A DNA stretch of 64,000 nucleotides from Linum tenue (taxonomy: Eukaryota > Streptophyta > Magnoliopsida > Malpighiales > Linaceae): the NCBI GenBank assembly GCA_946122785.1, contig CAMGYJ010000010.1, positions 9,213,467 to 9,277,466 of the forward strand, written 5' to 3'. Of this stretch, positions 35,640-47,097 are shown piece by piece. Under the pieces are notes generated by a model that was given only the letters and a program-made list of their open reading frames with translations, was not told the DNA's origin and did not search any database. Made by a program: the position numbers and the translations under genes. Within the stretch, counting starts at the first letter, position 1; the number at the start of each line of letters is the position of its first letter.

Positions 35640-36650
35640 TTTCTGAGTATTTATCTTAATTGGATTTCAAGCAATCCAATGAGGATTATTCTGTATTTAG
35701 GAGTGCAACTGTGATTCTAGTGGTGTATGTTGATGATATAATCTTAGTTTGGTCCATGATTGAAGGATATCCCGTTAGTAAAGCATCAATTGCAGAATGT
35801 TTCCACAGTGAAAGATTTGGGTAATTTGAGATACTTTCTTGGTTTAGAGATAGCCAGAACATCTAAGGCATCTCATTGTGTCAAATAAAATGTTGTTTGG
35901 AAATGTTGGATAATGTAGGTTTCTTGGAATCCAATCCAAACCTGCTAAGACTCCCATTAGTTAGTTATATCTGTATATAATGGAGTTTATTAAAAGATGA
36001 CACATAGTTCAGACATTTGCTTGGACAACTTAGGTACTTAATCTCTACAAGGCCAGATATATGATTTGCAGTCCAACAACTATGTCAATTCCAGGATTGT
36101 GCAACAATAACTCAATTAAAGGCTCTTCACAGGATACTGAGGTATCCAAAGGGATAATGAGGTATCCAAAGGATGTCTAGGACAAGGATTGTGGTTTTCA
36201 TTAAGTACAAGACTTCAACTAGGTGGCCACAGTGACTCGCACTAGAACACTTATCCTGATTCCAATAAGTGTGTTACAAGTTATTGTACTTTCCTAGGAA
36301 GTTTCCTTATTAATTAGAAGAGTAAAAAGCAAGGAACAATTTCCAGATCCTCCTCAGAGCTTGTACATAGCTTTAGCACAACTGTTGTGTGAGGTAAAAT
36401 GATTGAAAGCACTTCTTGAATCCTATGGTATCTTATACGCTGATCCAGTTATAGTCTATTTTGATAATCAATCAACAATTTATATTGTTGAGAATCCAAT
36501 CTTTCACAAAAGGACAAAATATATTAAGGTTGATTGTCATGTCATTCGTGAAAGATCAAAATATGGACTTCTTAATGGAAGAAGAAGCGGGTCAACTTGT
36601 GGTCTCGTGGGTCGAGCTTCTTTTCACCTAACCCAACTCGAAAGGCAGTA
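35640..36650 (+). pseudogene. Ty1/copia pol remnant (RT end and RNase H)
   Basis: Copia polymerase relic: VILVVYVDDIILV (RT active-site YVDD at about 35722-35745), then pieces equivalent to LRYLISTRPDI..AVQQLCQF near 36030-36090, RYPKG near 36140, CDSDWAG/YCTFLGS.LI..KSKKQ near 36240-36330, and the open piece 36403-36651, with VYFDNQSTIYIVENPIFHKR, TKYIKVDCHVIRE. The last matches the copia RNase H C-terminus (DNxSAIxLAxNPVFHxRTKHIDIDCHFVRE). Multiple stops and frameshifts. gag, protease, integrase and most of the RT are missing. Confidence 0.85.
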
Positions 36651-36651
36651 G

Positions 36652-37460
36652 ATAAATAAGAAAAAAACACCATTAAGCTCTTCATTTTGTACAGTGTAAT
36701 TACAGAGCAAAGAGTGAAGAGTGCCACTTGTCTTTCTCTTATTAGTTAGTTTTAATTGTCGGTTACTAGTTAGCCATTAGTACAATAACTAGCTTACTCT
36801 GTAATTAGCAAGGTTGTCAACTCGCGGGTGACCCGGACCAGGTCGAGTTAGTGGGTCAAGGGTTAATGGGTCAACCGTTTTAGCCCGGTTTGGCCCGGAA
36901 ATATAGAAAGAGTCATTATATTGCACTTATCCTCATAAATTATATCAAATCTTATCTAACATATGAGTTATAACATATTATATTACACCAAAATAACATA
37001 TCGTACTTAGATCCAACATATAGTGAAAATTCACACACACTTATATAACATAAATATTCAAATGTTCAACTTAGTATTCCAAAGATTGAGTTAGGCGAAA
37101 AGAAAAATTGGAAAATAGGCGCATTTCGCAAACTAAAGAAAAAAATGACACAATTTGACCTCCAACCCGGTACCTAATAGCGGTCGGCCCGGCGGGTGCG
37201 TGCGGCCCGTTTTTCTCACCGAGTCAGGGTCAAATTGGGTCGACCATTGGGTCGACCCTTGGGTCGACCATTGGGTCGACCCGCGGGTTGACAACCTTGA
37301 TAATTAGCTTCTGTACATATGTACACCACCAATGGAAAATGAATATAGCCAATTTCCCAAACTCAACTTCACTCTCTCAAACCCTAGAAGAAACTCCTAG
37401 GTCAAGAAAGTACCTCAAATTACCCAAATCCTTCACTTTGGAACCGGTATGCTTTACCCA
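36652..37460 (+). repeat. Probable copia 3' LTR, interrupted by an hAT
   Basis: Sequence directly after the copia RNase H end: TACAGAGCAAAGAGTGAAG, a GTCTTTCTCTTATTAGTTAG leader, and TGTAATTAGCTTCTGTACA once the 491-bp insertion at 36809-37299 is removed. No gene. Position after RNase H and composition support an LTR; the termini were not located precisely. Confidence 0.5.
36809..37299. mobile_element. Short hAT-like element (491 bp) with TIRs and 8-bp TSD
   Basis: Left end CAAGGTTGTCAACTCGCGGG; the right end reverse complemented reads CAAGGTTGTCAACCCGCGGG, a near-perfect TIR. Flanks are GTAATTAG (36801-36808) and ATAATTAG (37300-37307), matching at seven of eight positions. The right subterminal region holds four copies of (A/C)TTGGGTCGACC at 12-bp spacing (about 37234-37281). 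There is no coding capacity. Confidence 0.85.
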
Positions 37461-37476
37461 AATAAGTAGTTAGGCC

Positions 37477-37803
37477 ACAATCTCTATTTTTTATTCAAAC
37501 CTTTTTCAGATTCTTTTATATTAGTCAAACTTATCAAAAATACTAAGAATTAGTCAAATCTCAAATGATACTGAGTTGACAACATGATACTGACTTGAAA
37601 GAGACACATGAAAGTCAACATTCCAAAAGTTTAGTATTCTAATTTTTAACTAGGAAAAGAGTTACAAAATTATTAACGATAACGTAAAAATGACTAATAT
37701 TTTGATGCATTACGAAATATTTGGCTAATTAATAGCATTTTGATAGGTTTGGATAATATAAAAAAATTTATAAAATGTTTGGATAAAAAATTGACATTAC
37801 CCT
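37477..37803 (+). mobile_element. MITE-like element, copy 2 of the 7096 family
   Basis: Inverted ends: CTATTTTTTATTCAAACC at the left and GGTTTGGATAATA...GTTTGGATAAAAAATTGACA at the right. The right half matches copy 1 (7096-7330) in reverse complement, including the ATGCATTACGAAATATTTGGC and AACATTCCAAAAGTTTAGTA blocks. No coding capacity. Confidence 0.75.
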
Positions 37804-38564
37804 TATATTTACTAGTACAATTTTCTCCTTAATACTTTGTTATCTACCAACCTAACTAGTCGATAAATGATTTTCGTAGTTTGACCGATGTAACGATATG
37901 GTAACAATAATCGATAAATTTGCCAATTCAATTGGATTTGAATTAATTGAATCTTTCTAGTAGATAGACATATTTTATAAATTTGGATTCAATTTAACAC
38001 ATCCATTAGAAACCTTTTGCTTTGGGGACATAAATGGCTGATATATGATGAGGGCGCAAACTCCAAATAGGGCGGACCAGGATTTATATGAAGAGGCAAC
38101 GGTTGCCTCTTAGAGCAACACAATCTTCACGTTTCCCCACTTGATGATGGACCAGAACAGATTAGATAGATTGGTCATTAGTTTGGATATGGGAAATGTT
38201 GGTATTACCTGATCTAAACCACATCCCATGTACAAAAAAGCATGCCCAAGAATCAAGATAAGATGTAACAGTATGGATACATTATGCGTAGCTACGCAAC
38301 GATAAGGATGAGTTCCTCTGTAGGTTGATTACTACATAAGAAAACTTTGTTTGAAGAAGCCATTAAAACACAAAGCTGAAGGTCGATTACTACAAAGGCA
38401 TACTGTAGATCTTTGGTTTATAAGTAAACTAGGATGACAGTTTCTGGTGAAACAGGTGTTTTCCACTCTACACTGCAGAAATGAGATCTGCAGTAGAAAC
38501 TCACTCATTACAAGCATCTGGGTCTAAGTACTAGAGTAAATTTCGCAAGAGTTATTTCAAGAAG
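37804..38564. other. Spacer and RPS23 downstream region
   Basis: AT-rich DNA. The part from about 38330 to 38564 would be RPS23 3' UTR (minus strand). Open frame 38332-38517 has no domain. Confidence 0.5.
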
Positions 38565-39538
<974 letters not shown>

Positions 39539-39830
39539 GATGGCGTTGCGAAGAGGATCCTCTGCTGTGACGAAAAGCGACGACGACAGACGGAAAGTGG
39601 GGGGATCGTAGCTTGCGGCGCCGGCAGTTACAGGAAGGGGGAAAGAGAAAACCCTAATTCGAGTTGCTAGCCTTTAAACTGCGGACCTCATGCTATGCGA
39701 CAGTCTTCGTCTTCGGATAGTCCAGTGTCAGCTAATTTTGGGTCGCGGCCCCTACCGTTTCAGCTCTGGCTCGGATACTAATGGCCCATAATTTCTGGGG
39801 CGGACAAGCCCAATTACTCTGCATGTGCTC
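39539..39830 (-). promoter_or_regulatory. RPS23 upstream region with telo-box and site II-like motifs
   Basis: AAACCCTAA (telo-box) at 39649-39657 lies about 110 bp before the start codon. TGGCCCAT (minus TGGGCC core) is near 39783 and AGCCCAAT (minus ATTGGGCT) is near 39807. Telo-boxes together with site II elements are the well-known module of plant ribosomal-protein promoters. The leader is GC-rich and ends at the first ATG. Confidence 0.6.
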
Positions 39831-40139
39831 TATCGTTCTGCTGCATGCAATTCTTCCGTGCAGACTAGGAGTTAAGTAGTATTTATTAATTAAATTTTTA
39901 TTAAATTAAATTTTAGAAAGTTACATATACATATTAATTGAATTTTTCACTATTTTTAAGTAGCTCTCTCTTCTTTTTCTCACTTCAATAGCCCTCTAGT
40001 CATTTGTGTCCTCTTTTCGGTTCAACTTCTCGATTCTTCTTTGTCTCCATTAAGACAAACCAGCACCAACTTCTCGATTTCCAATTACTTAACCTAGAAG
40101 GAGTAAAGATTAATCAAATCCTTTGAGAATTAGGGTTAT
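39831..40139. other. Spacer between RPS23 promoter and LTR
   Basis: AT-rich with no gene; a pyrimidine-rich stretch at 39960-40090 may belong to the neighbouring retroelement. Confidence 0.45.
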
Positions 40140-41631
40140 GTCATGTGCGGATTTGCTTTACTTGTTTAAGTTTTTGTTTTCTTTCTTTGTTTTGGATTTA
40201 GATTTTGATTCGGGCTCAATTACACATGTTTTCACCTCATATTCTTGTGATGTTTGAGGTGTATTTATCGCTTGGGGTTCAATTTTAAGCTAGGTTGTGC
40301 ATATTTTTTGCATGTTTTAGGTCTTAGCCGGTGAAATTGATCTCAGGAGCGAAAGCCGAACAAAAGAGAGCGAGAATGGAGCAAAATGGACAAAATGGCA
40401 GAAGTCGCCCCTGAGGAGCATTATCACGGCGCGGGAGACCGTGACACTTGGGCCCAGACTGTGATCCAGGAGCTTTTGCATGCCTCGTGGGCAAATAGAA
40501 GTTCACGAGCAGGTGACCGTGACATTTTCGCCCCAATCGTGAAGATTCTAAATGAAACAAAGCATTTTTGCTCGCGTTCACGGGCAAGCCTTCGCGATCA
40601 CGGTCGTAACATTTGATCGTGAGAATCGCCCAATTGGAGTATAAAAGGAGGAGTGAGCTTAAACAAAAGAGGACTTCTAGAGTGAGATTGGCTTCTTCTT
40701 CTTAAGATAGATAGAGAAAGTCACGAACCAAAGGAGGAAGAAGGAGTTCTTAATCTACTCAAGGCTTGAAGAGTGAAGATTTCTCCTCCAAGGAGGCAAT
40801 CCAAGCAACTAAGGGTGAAGAGAAGCTATTTACCATGGGTTTTCTCTTCTTCTTTGTTGTATTCTTCTTCTTAGTCATGGAGTGGTTCTCCAATTTACTT
40901 GTGTGTTGTGAACCCTAGCCTAGAAATGTGATAGGTTGTATGGATTGAATGTTATGTGTGTGGGTTTGTGTTTAATACAATCTTTGAGGTAGTTTTCTAG
41001 AATTCTTGAGTGTTGTTCTTCATATCGCATAATTAGGTAAAGTTGACGTAGGTGGAGGAAATCCCCTTTTGGGCCTTAAGAAGTTAGATTTCTTTACCAC
41101 TTGGGTAACCCCACCACGGTAATTGAGGGCAAGCCTCAAACATCGATTTAGTGCCATGAACCTACCATGGTTGGTTGCTATTTCGTCGTCCAGACTAGTT
41201 TATGAGGGAGTGGTCTTAGCAACCCTTAGTCGATTAGTCAAGAGAGCTAGTTTCCTAGCTTAATTCGATACTCCTTGACTAATAGTCTAAGAGAGTGGAG
41301 TTTCTCCACTATTTGCAACCTCCTCACAGTTTATGAACACACATTTTCACACTAGCATTCCAATCGGTTGACCTTGACACAAGGCTAGGGGGAGCAATAC
41401 CCGGTTGAAGCCTTCTCATATTGAAACGACCTTAATTTACTTTTTTGCTTATTTACAACTGTAGCTCTTTAGCTTTTAAAATCGTTTGTTGGATAACAAG
41501 TTAAATGATTGAGGTAGGAGTACATGGAGCGCCTCGGATTGACAATTAAAATGATTGCCCTATACTGCACTCTTCTAGAGTTTTCACTTGGGCTTTAGTC
41601 AGGATTTAGTTGTGTAGTTAGGAACGAGTCA
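40140..41631 (+). repeat. 5' LTR of an Athila-like element (left limit approximate)
   Basis: Ends GGAACGAGTCA directly before AGTTTTTTGGTGTCGTTGCC, matching the LTR/primer-site junction of the element at 27480. Its U3 carries ACGGTC/GACCGTGAC words (40430-40620) and its R/U5 the CATGGGTTTTC...GTGAACCCTAG series shared with 35430-35620. The left limit is set from the TTGCTTTACTTG...CTAGGTTGTGC resemblance to the start of the LTR at 26144. Confidence 0.6.
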
Positions 41632-41632
41632 A

Positions 41633-41655
41633 GTTTTTTGGTGTCGTTGCCGAGG
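41633..41655 (+). other. Athila-type primer-binding site
   Basis: AGTTTTTTGGTGTCGTTGCC, two substitutions from the Athila consensus TTTTTGGCGCCGTTGCC, immediately follows the LTR end CA at 41630-41631. Confidence 0.7.
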
Positions 41656-42014
41656 AAGTTTACGGTCCATTAGTCAAAAAAAGTTGTTCAACGTTAAGTG
41701 TTAATCTAGCTTTTTAATTTTTGCATTGTTGAGTGTGAGTCTTGCTTGTCTTGGCTCGAGTTGTGTTTTGTGAAGTGTGTGCAAGAGGTGCATAACCTAG
41801 AGTGATCCGAGACCTTTGGCGCCACTAGACGAGAACATCAATTGGAATCTCCGACTCTTGGCTCCAGAGAGGGAGTTGAGGGAAGCAAGGGAAAGATTGG
41901 TTGATCCCGAAGGAGAAGTCAAAGTAGAGGAGGAAGTTGAATTGGAAGAAGAGGTTGAAGTTGAGAACGTTGAGATGGCAGAAGAGAACGTCGAAGTAGG
42001 AGATGAACGATTAG
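41656..42014 (+). pseudogene. Leader and truncated gag N-terminus of the Athila-like element
   Basis: After the primer site there is a leader, then APLDENINWNLRLLAPERE (from 41819) followed by a strongly acidic, low-complexity Glu/Val repeat. Athila gag proteins often begin with an LAPPLxENxxW-type segment. Similarity ends at about 42014, where minus-oriented DNA of another element begins, so the rest was lost or replaced. Confidence 0.5.
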
Positions 42015-42229
42015 AATCATGCAATTCATACCCACCAAGACCTCCAAACCACATACATTCAATTATAAGCATGCAACACACAACAACACATCATCTTTTT
42101 ATCATTTGACCTTCATCTTAGTCCATTAGAACTCATTCTTAACTAAGGCATGGTCATTTACTACTAATTACACTACAAACTAATCTAAAAATAAGATTCA
42201 AACATGCAAGTACTTTATTTAAAGATAAG

Positions 42230-42578
42230 CAAGGTTGTCAAACCTGTTTATACCGTTGTGACGGTTTGGCAAGTGGAATGGTACAATCGGTGGTATAACC
42301 AGTTTGTGTCGGTTCATGCCGGTTTAAAAAAATGTGAAAAAATTAATTTTCAATGTATTTAATCATATATAAAACATATTTGTGGAAAATTTAGTTACAA
42401 TCCAACAGATATTATCAACTTTTAAAAATTAAATTCATCAAATGAATAATAAATTAATTTTGTTATTAATTAAATTCATTTAAATTATGTCAGTTTACTT
42501 AGAATGCGTAAGTCAATCATACCGGTTTCATGACCGGTACAAGTTCAACTGGGTGGCATGCCAGCGACATGACACCCA
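42230..42578. mobile_element. 349-bp insertion in copy A (hAT-like)
   Basis: Copy B has uninterrupted AAAGATAAGGAAAAG where copy A has AAAGATAAG, this insert and then AGATAAGGAAAAG, so the empty site is known. Target duplication AAGATAAG (42222-42229)/TAGATAAG (42579-42586) has 7 of 8 identical. The left end CAAGGTTGTCAAACC matches the first bases of the hAT at 36809. The right end (GCATGCCAGCGACATGACACC) pairs only weakly with it. AAACCGG/ACCGGTTT words repeat inside. Confidence 0.75.
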
Positions 42579-42783
42579 TAGATAAGGAAAAGAAAATGCA
42601 AACTGATGTTTGGGTGCCTGTAACATCCCGAACCTCGGATAAATTCTTTTTCCAAGTGGCGGACGCATATAGTACGATTCGAGGCTGGAAAAAAAAAGAT
42701 TTAGTTATTATCCTATACGAGAAAGGATCCGTGAAACCACTCAGAAACTCATAAACCACTAAAAACCGAAGCAAAAATAAATT

Positions 42784-42868
42784 GGCAGGTTGCTAGAATC
42801 GAACCAGTGACCTTGTACCAGCTAAGAAAGCAGCTAGCAACTTAACCAGTTGCACTACAGAATAGCTT
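42784..42868 (-). other. tRNA-like segment with Pol III A and B boxes inside the LTR
   Basis: Minus strand: TAGTGCAACTGG fits the A-box TRGYNNANNNGG and GGTTCGATTCT fits the B-box GGTTCGANTCC at ten of eleven, with spacing of about 45 bases. A T-arm-like CTGG-TTCGATT-CTAG (4-bp stem, 7-base loop) forms. No acceptor stem or anticodon arm could be completed, so it is a relic or mimic and is not called a tRNA gene. Confidence 0.5.
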
Positions 42869-44799
42869 GTGATATATTAGCGCCGCTTCATTTAAAACTT
42901 GATGACGTAGGCATTGCAGCAGCTAGCTTGTTTATGGAGCCGGCTTTGGAACTTGAGTTTCTTCCTTTCAAAGCTACTGCTCCTTAGAAGGCCGACCCAG
43001 GCCTTTACTCCATCAGTTGGACAGTAAATGAAGAAGTAGAAGAGTGGACAAAGAGCTCTATATCAAGGGGAAGCTAGCTCTCCATTGCTACCTCCGTACA
43101 AACACCAAGAAGAGAAAAGAAAGGAAGGAAAGGATAGTTGACAAACGCCTATCATCACCTCTGTATGCCCAGCAAAAGTTTAGAACCCACACAAATCCCA
43201 TTACGAAGCCAAAATCGTCAAACCAACTAAACGGAAATTCTTCGCCGAAACTTTTGCCGTAACCCTTTTCGTCAGCCAAACCAGCACCATTAAAGGTAGT
43301 ATCAGCTACGAAGCTTGATATCGTTGCAAAGAGCAAGTCTCCACGAGCATCACAGAGTTTACGGAATTGAATTCCAAGCTCAGACGAGGGAGAAACAAGG
43401 CCGGGAAGTTGGTACACGAGGTAGGAAAATTTCCAGTTTTCTGCAGATTTTGGGACATGCAGAAAATTAACAATTAATCCGTAATTTCGTACTAACGATG
43501 ATCAGCTCGCAGTTTCTTCGTTTGACGTCCAAACGACGAACCGTTTTCACCTACAGGACCGTAGAAACAAGGAGAATTTTTAGGAGCCAATCTCTGGAAT
43601 TTTAGAACTTAATTCCCGACTTGGAATCGGCTAAATTAAGGTGTGTGGGGATTAAGAGGACCTTAATTATTGCATCGATTATTTATGCTTGATTTGCATA
43701 TTTGGATGGATGGATTACTGTGGGTGATGACTTATTTGTTGATATGATGATTTGGTGATTATTCTTGATTGTTATGGATTTTACGGTGTAAATATCGATA
43801 TTTGACAAGTTTCCCCGTAAAAATGAATAGTTGGGTTTATTGAGTCTAAAACTGATCTAAGAGATTTTTGTTTTTCTAAAAGGATGTTGGGGCAGGTTGA
43901 GCAAAATATTTCACTTGAAAATGGTTTTCGGATTAAAAACTGCATAACGCTGAATTTTACGAAAAGCTCGGTAAAAACGTGTTTTATTTATCTTTAAGAT
44001 TTGGATCACTTCAAAATGGTCAGTATGGATTATTAAATGGTTTTTGGTCTGAAAAGGGTAAATTAGACAGTTGGTGGAGTTTTTATCTTTAAAACGGTAA
44101 AAATGAGCTTAATACGAGATTTGCAATAAATACCGAGTGTAATATTATTTTCACGGTTTTGAGCCGTTGAAAAATATAAAAACTGGACAGACCTGTTTTA
44201 TGATGATAAATGGAGGTTCTTGTATTTTTGGGAGATTTTTGGATTTACCGTTTTGTTGGAATTTAATTTATCGTAAAATAATGGTTAATACGAGATTTTT
44301 GATATTTTATTGTCTAAATTGATTTTTATGAACAGAACTAGATTAAATGGATTTTTGTGTCAATAAATTCAGTTACATGAATTTTGTGAGGATTTTAATG
44401 AAGGAAAGTGAATTTTGAGTTAAGGATATTTTTAACCGCAATCGGGTTATTTATAATTATTTGCGTTGGCGCTATTTCGTGAAATTGTTGATAAATTTTG
44501 GATGAGGAATGGTGACATGGTACTGCTGAGTAGTTTTACTGGAGAATGAAATGATTTATGTGATTCGGTATTGGATGATGAAATAGTTGATTTTTTTTTG
44601 AAACGTCGAGTTGATAATCGACGGGAAATATATATATGGATTGGTCAATCCGTGAGACTACATTGATTCCGGATTGATTGTGATGGATGAGAAAAATGGA
44701 AATAGTTTGATTCGTGATCATATTAATTCACGTAGACATAGAAAGGGCCTGCACTTACCCTCACCCCTTGAGAGTGGGTAGATTAGCTCGCTTATGCGA

Positions 44800-44895
44800 T
44801 TGAGTGTTGTGGTTGCATGAGCACCACGGATGAGTGTTGTGGTTAAAAACCACGGATTGAGTGTTGTGGTTGCATGAGCACCACGGATGATGATT
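44800..44895. repeat. Tandem repeats of GTTGTGGTTGCATGAGCACCAC inside the solo LTR
   Basis: Three units of TGAGTGTTGTGGTT follow one another; units one and three carry GCATGAGCACCACGGAT, the middle one AAAAACCACGGAT. Each can fold as a small hairpin (GTGGT...ACCAC). One unit exists in the related LTR near 33875-33895. Confidence 0.75.
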
Positions 44896-45969
44896 TGCTC
44901 GAGCGAGGGTGAGTGTATGGTGACCTTGGCGCCATTAATAATTAACCGGAATTTTCATATCATGCATTGATTATGTGTTCGTGAAATTACGTGATTATCT
45001 TATTGGATAAATTGATTTGGTGATGATGAGTTGGTGGATTCGATAATTTGATCGGTAATTTATATATGATGATTTAAGATGGCATCTAGAGTAATAAATT
45101 ATGATTGTTTGATTAGCTGATTGCGGTCCCAAAATTAGGTCGTGGGAAAGATCCACACACACAGCTTAGTTGCTGACCCACGTCTGTTTTCAGGCTCGCA
45201 GGTGCAACTAGGATCGGACTACTGAGGCTGCCCTATCCTTCTGTACTACCATCATGAGGTAGTTTGGAACACTGTTCTGTCATGGTCACCTAGGATTTTT
45301 GCTTTGAGTGTTTGAATAATAAACCCACATTTTGTAAAAATTCAATAAGTGGGTTGGGATTCGAATAATGAGTTTGTATGATAACGGTTTATGTTTGTGT
45401 TTAATTATCGGATATGATGTTTGAGATGATCGAGTTCAACCAGTAACACCGATGATTTGGCTGCGCGGTTGAACCACGGGTTCAACCATAGAGATTATGG
45501 GTGGGGTGTTACAGTGCCTCCTAACTAGCATGTCTTTTAGGTCGTTTCACCGGACCGTTGTCTTCAAGTACTCAGTTCAACTCAAGACCTCCTTGATGTT
45601 GAGGTTCTCATCGGTGAGGTGGTGTCTCAAGCCCCGAGCTTTGGATGCTTCAAATGATGTGAATGACCTTCCTTGAAACGGCTGTTGTTGGTGTGGCCTT
45701 GGCTTGGCAAAGAGAATTCACCAAGAGGGACTGTTGATGGCGTGGCCTTGGCTTGGCAAAGAGAATTCGCAAAAGTATCCTTCTCTAAAACTGTATCAAG
45801 GTCGGATGGAAAGCTTTGGTAGCACATATAACTTGTAGAAGCTTCATCCATCCCTTCCTTGTCCATTGATCGAAATCTGATTGCGTCTTCAACCTCCTCT
45901 CCCTCTTGTGAAGAATCTTCTCCGTGTCGGGTACCAAGCTCTCCTCTTCTTCACTTTCTCCTTCCTTCC

Positions 45970-46290
45970 TCACAACCTGATCAATGCTTCCTTCTTTAGT
46001 TTCCTCTTCTTGATGATTAGGAGCAACGATGGCTTTACAAGCAAGTTCTTCAATAGATCTTCAAGTTCCACTTGCTTGTCCACCCTTGAGACACCTTCCT
46101 CTTCTACCGCTACCTCTTTTGTTTCATTCTTGATTACAAAGAGGCGCTCTTTGCTGAGTCTCGAGCAAAGTTGCTCAATAACTCTTCCATTCTCCTCTAT
46201 CCTCTTGAGCATCTCTTCTTGTTCTTTGAGGAAGTCTTGAGTAGAAGGGTCGGGACTTCTGTCCCTACGGTCCCCACCTCTTGTAGCCAA
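45970..46290 (-). pseudogene. Copy A coiled-coil protein segment of the non-autonomous element
   Basis: Minus-frame reading gives DRSPDPSTQDFLKEQEEMLK, then RIEENGRVIEQLCSRLSKER, EEEGVSRVDKQVELEDLLKN and LLVKPSLLLIIKKRKLKKEA, very close to copy B (56820-57215). Heptad-like Leu/Ile spacing and alternating Glu/Lys indicate a coiled coil. The function is unknown; gag-like by position. It is separated from the 75-aa ORF by stops and frameshifts. Confidence 0.6.
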
Positions 46291-46555
46291 CTTTCCTCCC
46301 GTTTAACATCTTTAATCTAGAAGCAACCCGGAGGAAGGTTGGGATTGCTAGCATCTACGCACTCCATTGGGATGTTGTAGCGCTCAAATGCTAACTCTCC
46401 AAAGCTCTTTGGTGTAGGTGGTGGTAAATATTGAAGTGTACTCCCGCTCCCGGCCATTAGTTTTTCTAACTCGAGCTCCAAGAGGCTCTTTGATTCTGGG
46501 GTTGGAGTTGAGTGAGTTTTCTAAGGCCTTCTAAATTTGTCGTATACGCCTCAAG

Positions 46556-46783
46556 TCACTCAATGACCATCTCCAACTCGGTTTTCACCATAGGTTGTGG
46601 AGGTGGTTCTTGGTATGATGGTGGAGATGCTTGATAATCATGAAGGTAAGGTTGATAGGCATGGAGAGGTAGTTATTCTTCGTACCCGGATCCTTGGCTA
46701 GCACCACTACTAGAAGCTTCAAGATAACACCAATTCGGCAGTTGGTGATCTCCCCACTTCCCATGCCCACCATATGGATCCAT
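46556..46783 (-). CDS. 75-aa ORF of copy A, conserved with 55558-55785
   Basis: Minus strand, begins MDPYGGHGKWGDHQ and ends PPPQPMVKTELEMVIE then TGA. Same length and stop position as in copy B, and rich in Pro, Tyr, Gln and Ser with GASQ and YQ repeats. It is not recognised as a known enzyme; its position after the primer site and its composition suggest a gag-like N-terminal part. The shared TGA lies in GTGACTTGAGGC in both copies. Confidence 0.5.
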
Positions 46784-47078
46784 AGCTACACCTAAACATT
46801 ATGTATATTCACAAAAACAACCTATGAAAGCACAAGTGTAAAAAGGAAAGAAAACAAAAAGTGAATAAACACTTAACACAAGATAACTAAAGGGAACATA
46901 ACAATGGAAGAAAGAATACGAGAAACAAAATAAGACATGACAAATATAAAACACAAGAAAATGGCACCAAAGGATTAATGCTACAGCAACACAAAACACG
47001 ACAAAACAACGCCAAACTTGGCACACAATAAATGATTAAACTAGTAGTTCTCGACTTTTCCTAATAACTTAAGATTCC

Positions 47079-47097
47079 CCGCCAACGGCGCCAAAAA
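47079..47097 (-). other. Primer-binding site of copy A
   Basis: The minus strand reads TTTTTGGCGCCGTTGGCGGG, nearly identical to the Athila tRNA-Asp-type primer site; the LTR begins right after it on the plus coordinate side. Confidence 0.75.

Larger units (their letters stand above)
42619..45513. repeat. Solo LTR (2895 bp) with perfect 5-bp TSD, nested in copy A
   Basis: Starts TGTAACATCCCGAACC and ends GGGGTGTTACA, with matching TG...CA and inverted termini. It is flanked by GTGCC at 42614-42618 and 45514-45518. Removing it restores TTTGGGTGCCTCCTAACTAG, the sequence that copy B has uninterrupted (57655-57710, minus). No internal domain, primer site or second LTR exists between the flanks, so it is a solo LTR left by LTR-LTR recombination. 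It is related to the truncated LTR at 33177 and includes a tRNA-like segment and internal repeats. Confidence 0.92.
42015..47096 (-). mobile_element. Non-autonomous LTR element, copy A (minus orientation, with nested insertions)
   Basis: Matches copy B (55240-57950) in reverse complement over its full length: 42015-42229 pairs with 57725-57935, and 45514-47096 with 55240-57670 (less B's own insertion). It ends at 47096 with a primer-site-like GTTTTTGGCGCCGTTGGCG on the minus strand (47079-47097), followed by an LTR. It contains gag-like small ORFs but no pol. Two insertions (42230-42578, 42619-45513) interrupt it. Its left end is truncated at 42015 against a plus-oriented element. Confidence 0.8.

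Noticed and set aside
42784..42868. A real tRNA gene
   Set aside because: A and B boxes fit but acceptor and anticodon stems could not be completed, and the segment lies inside an LTR.
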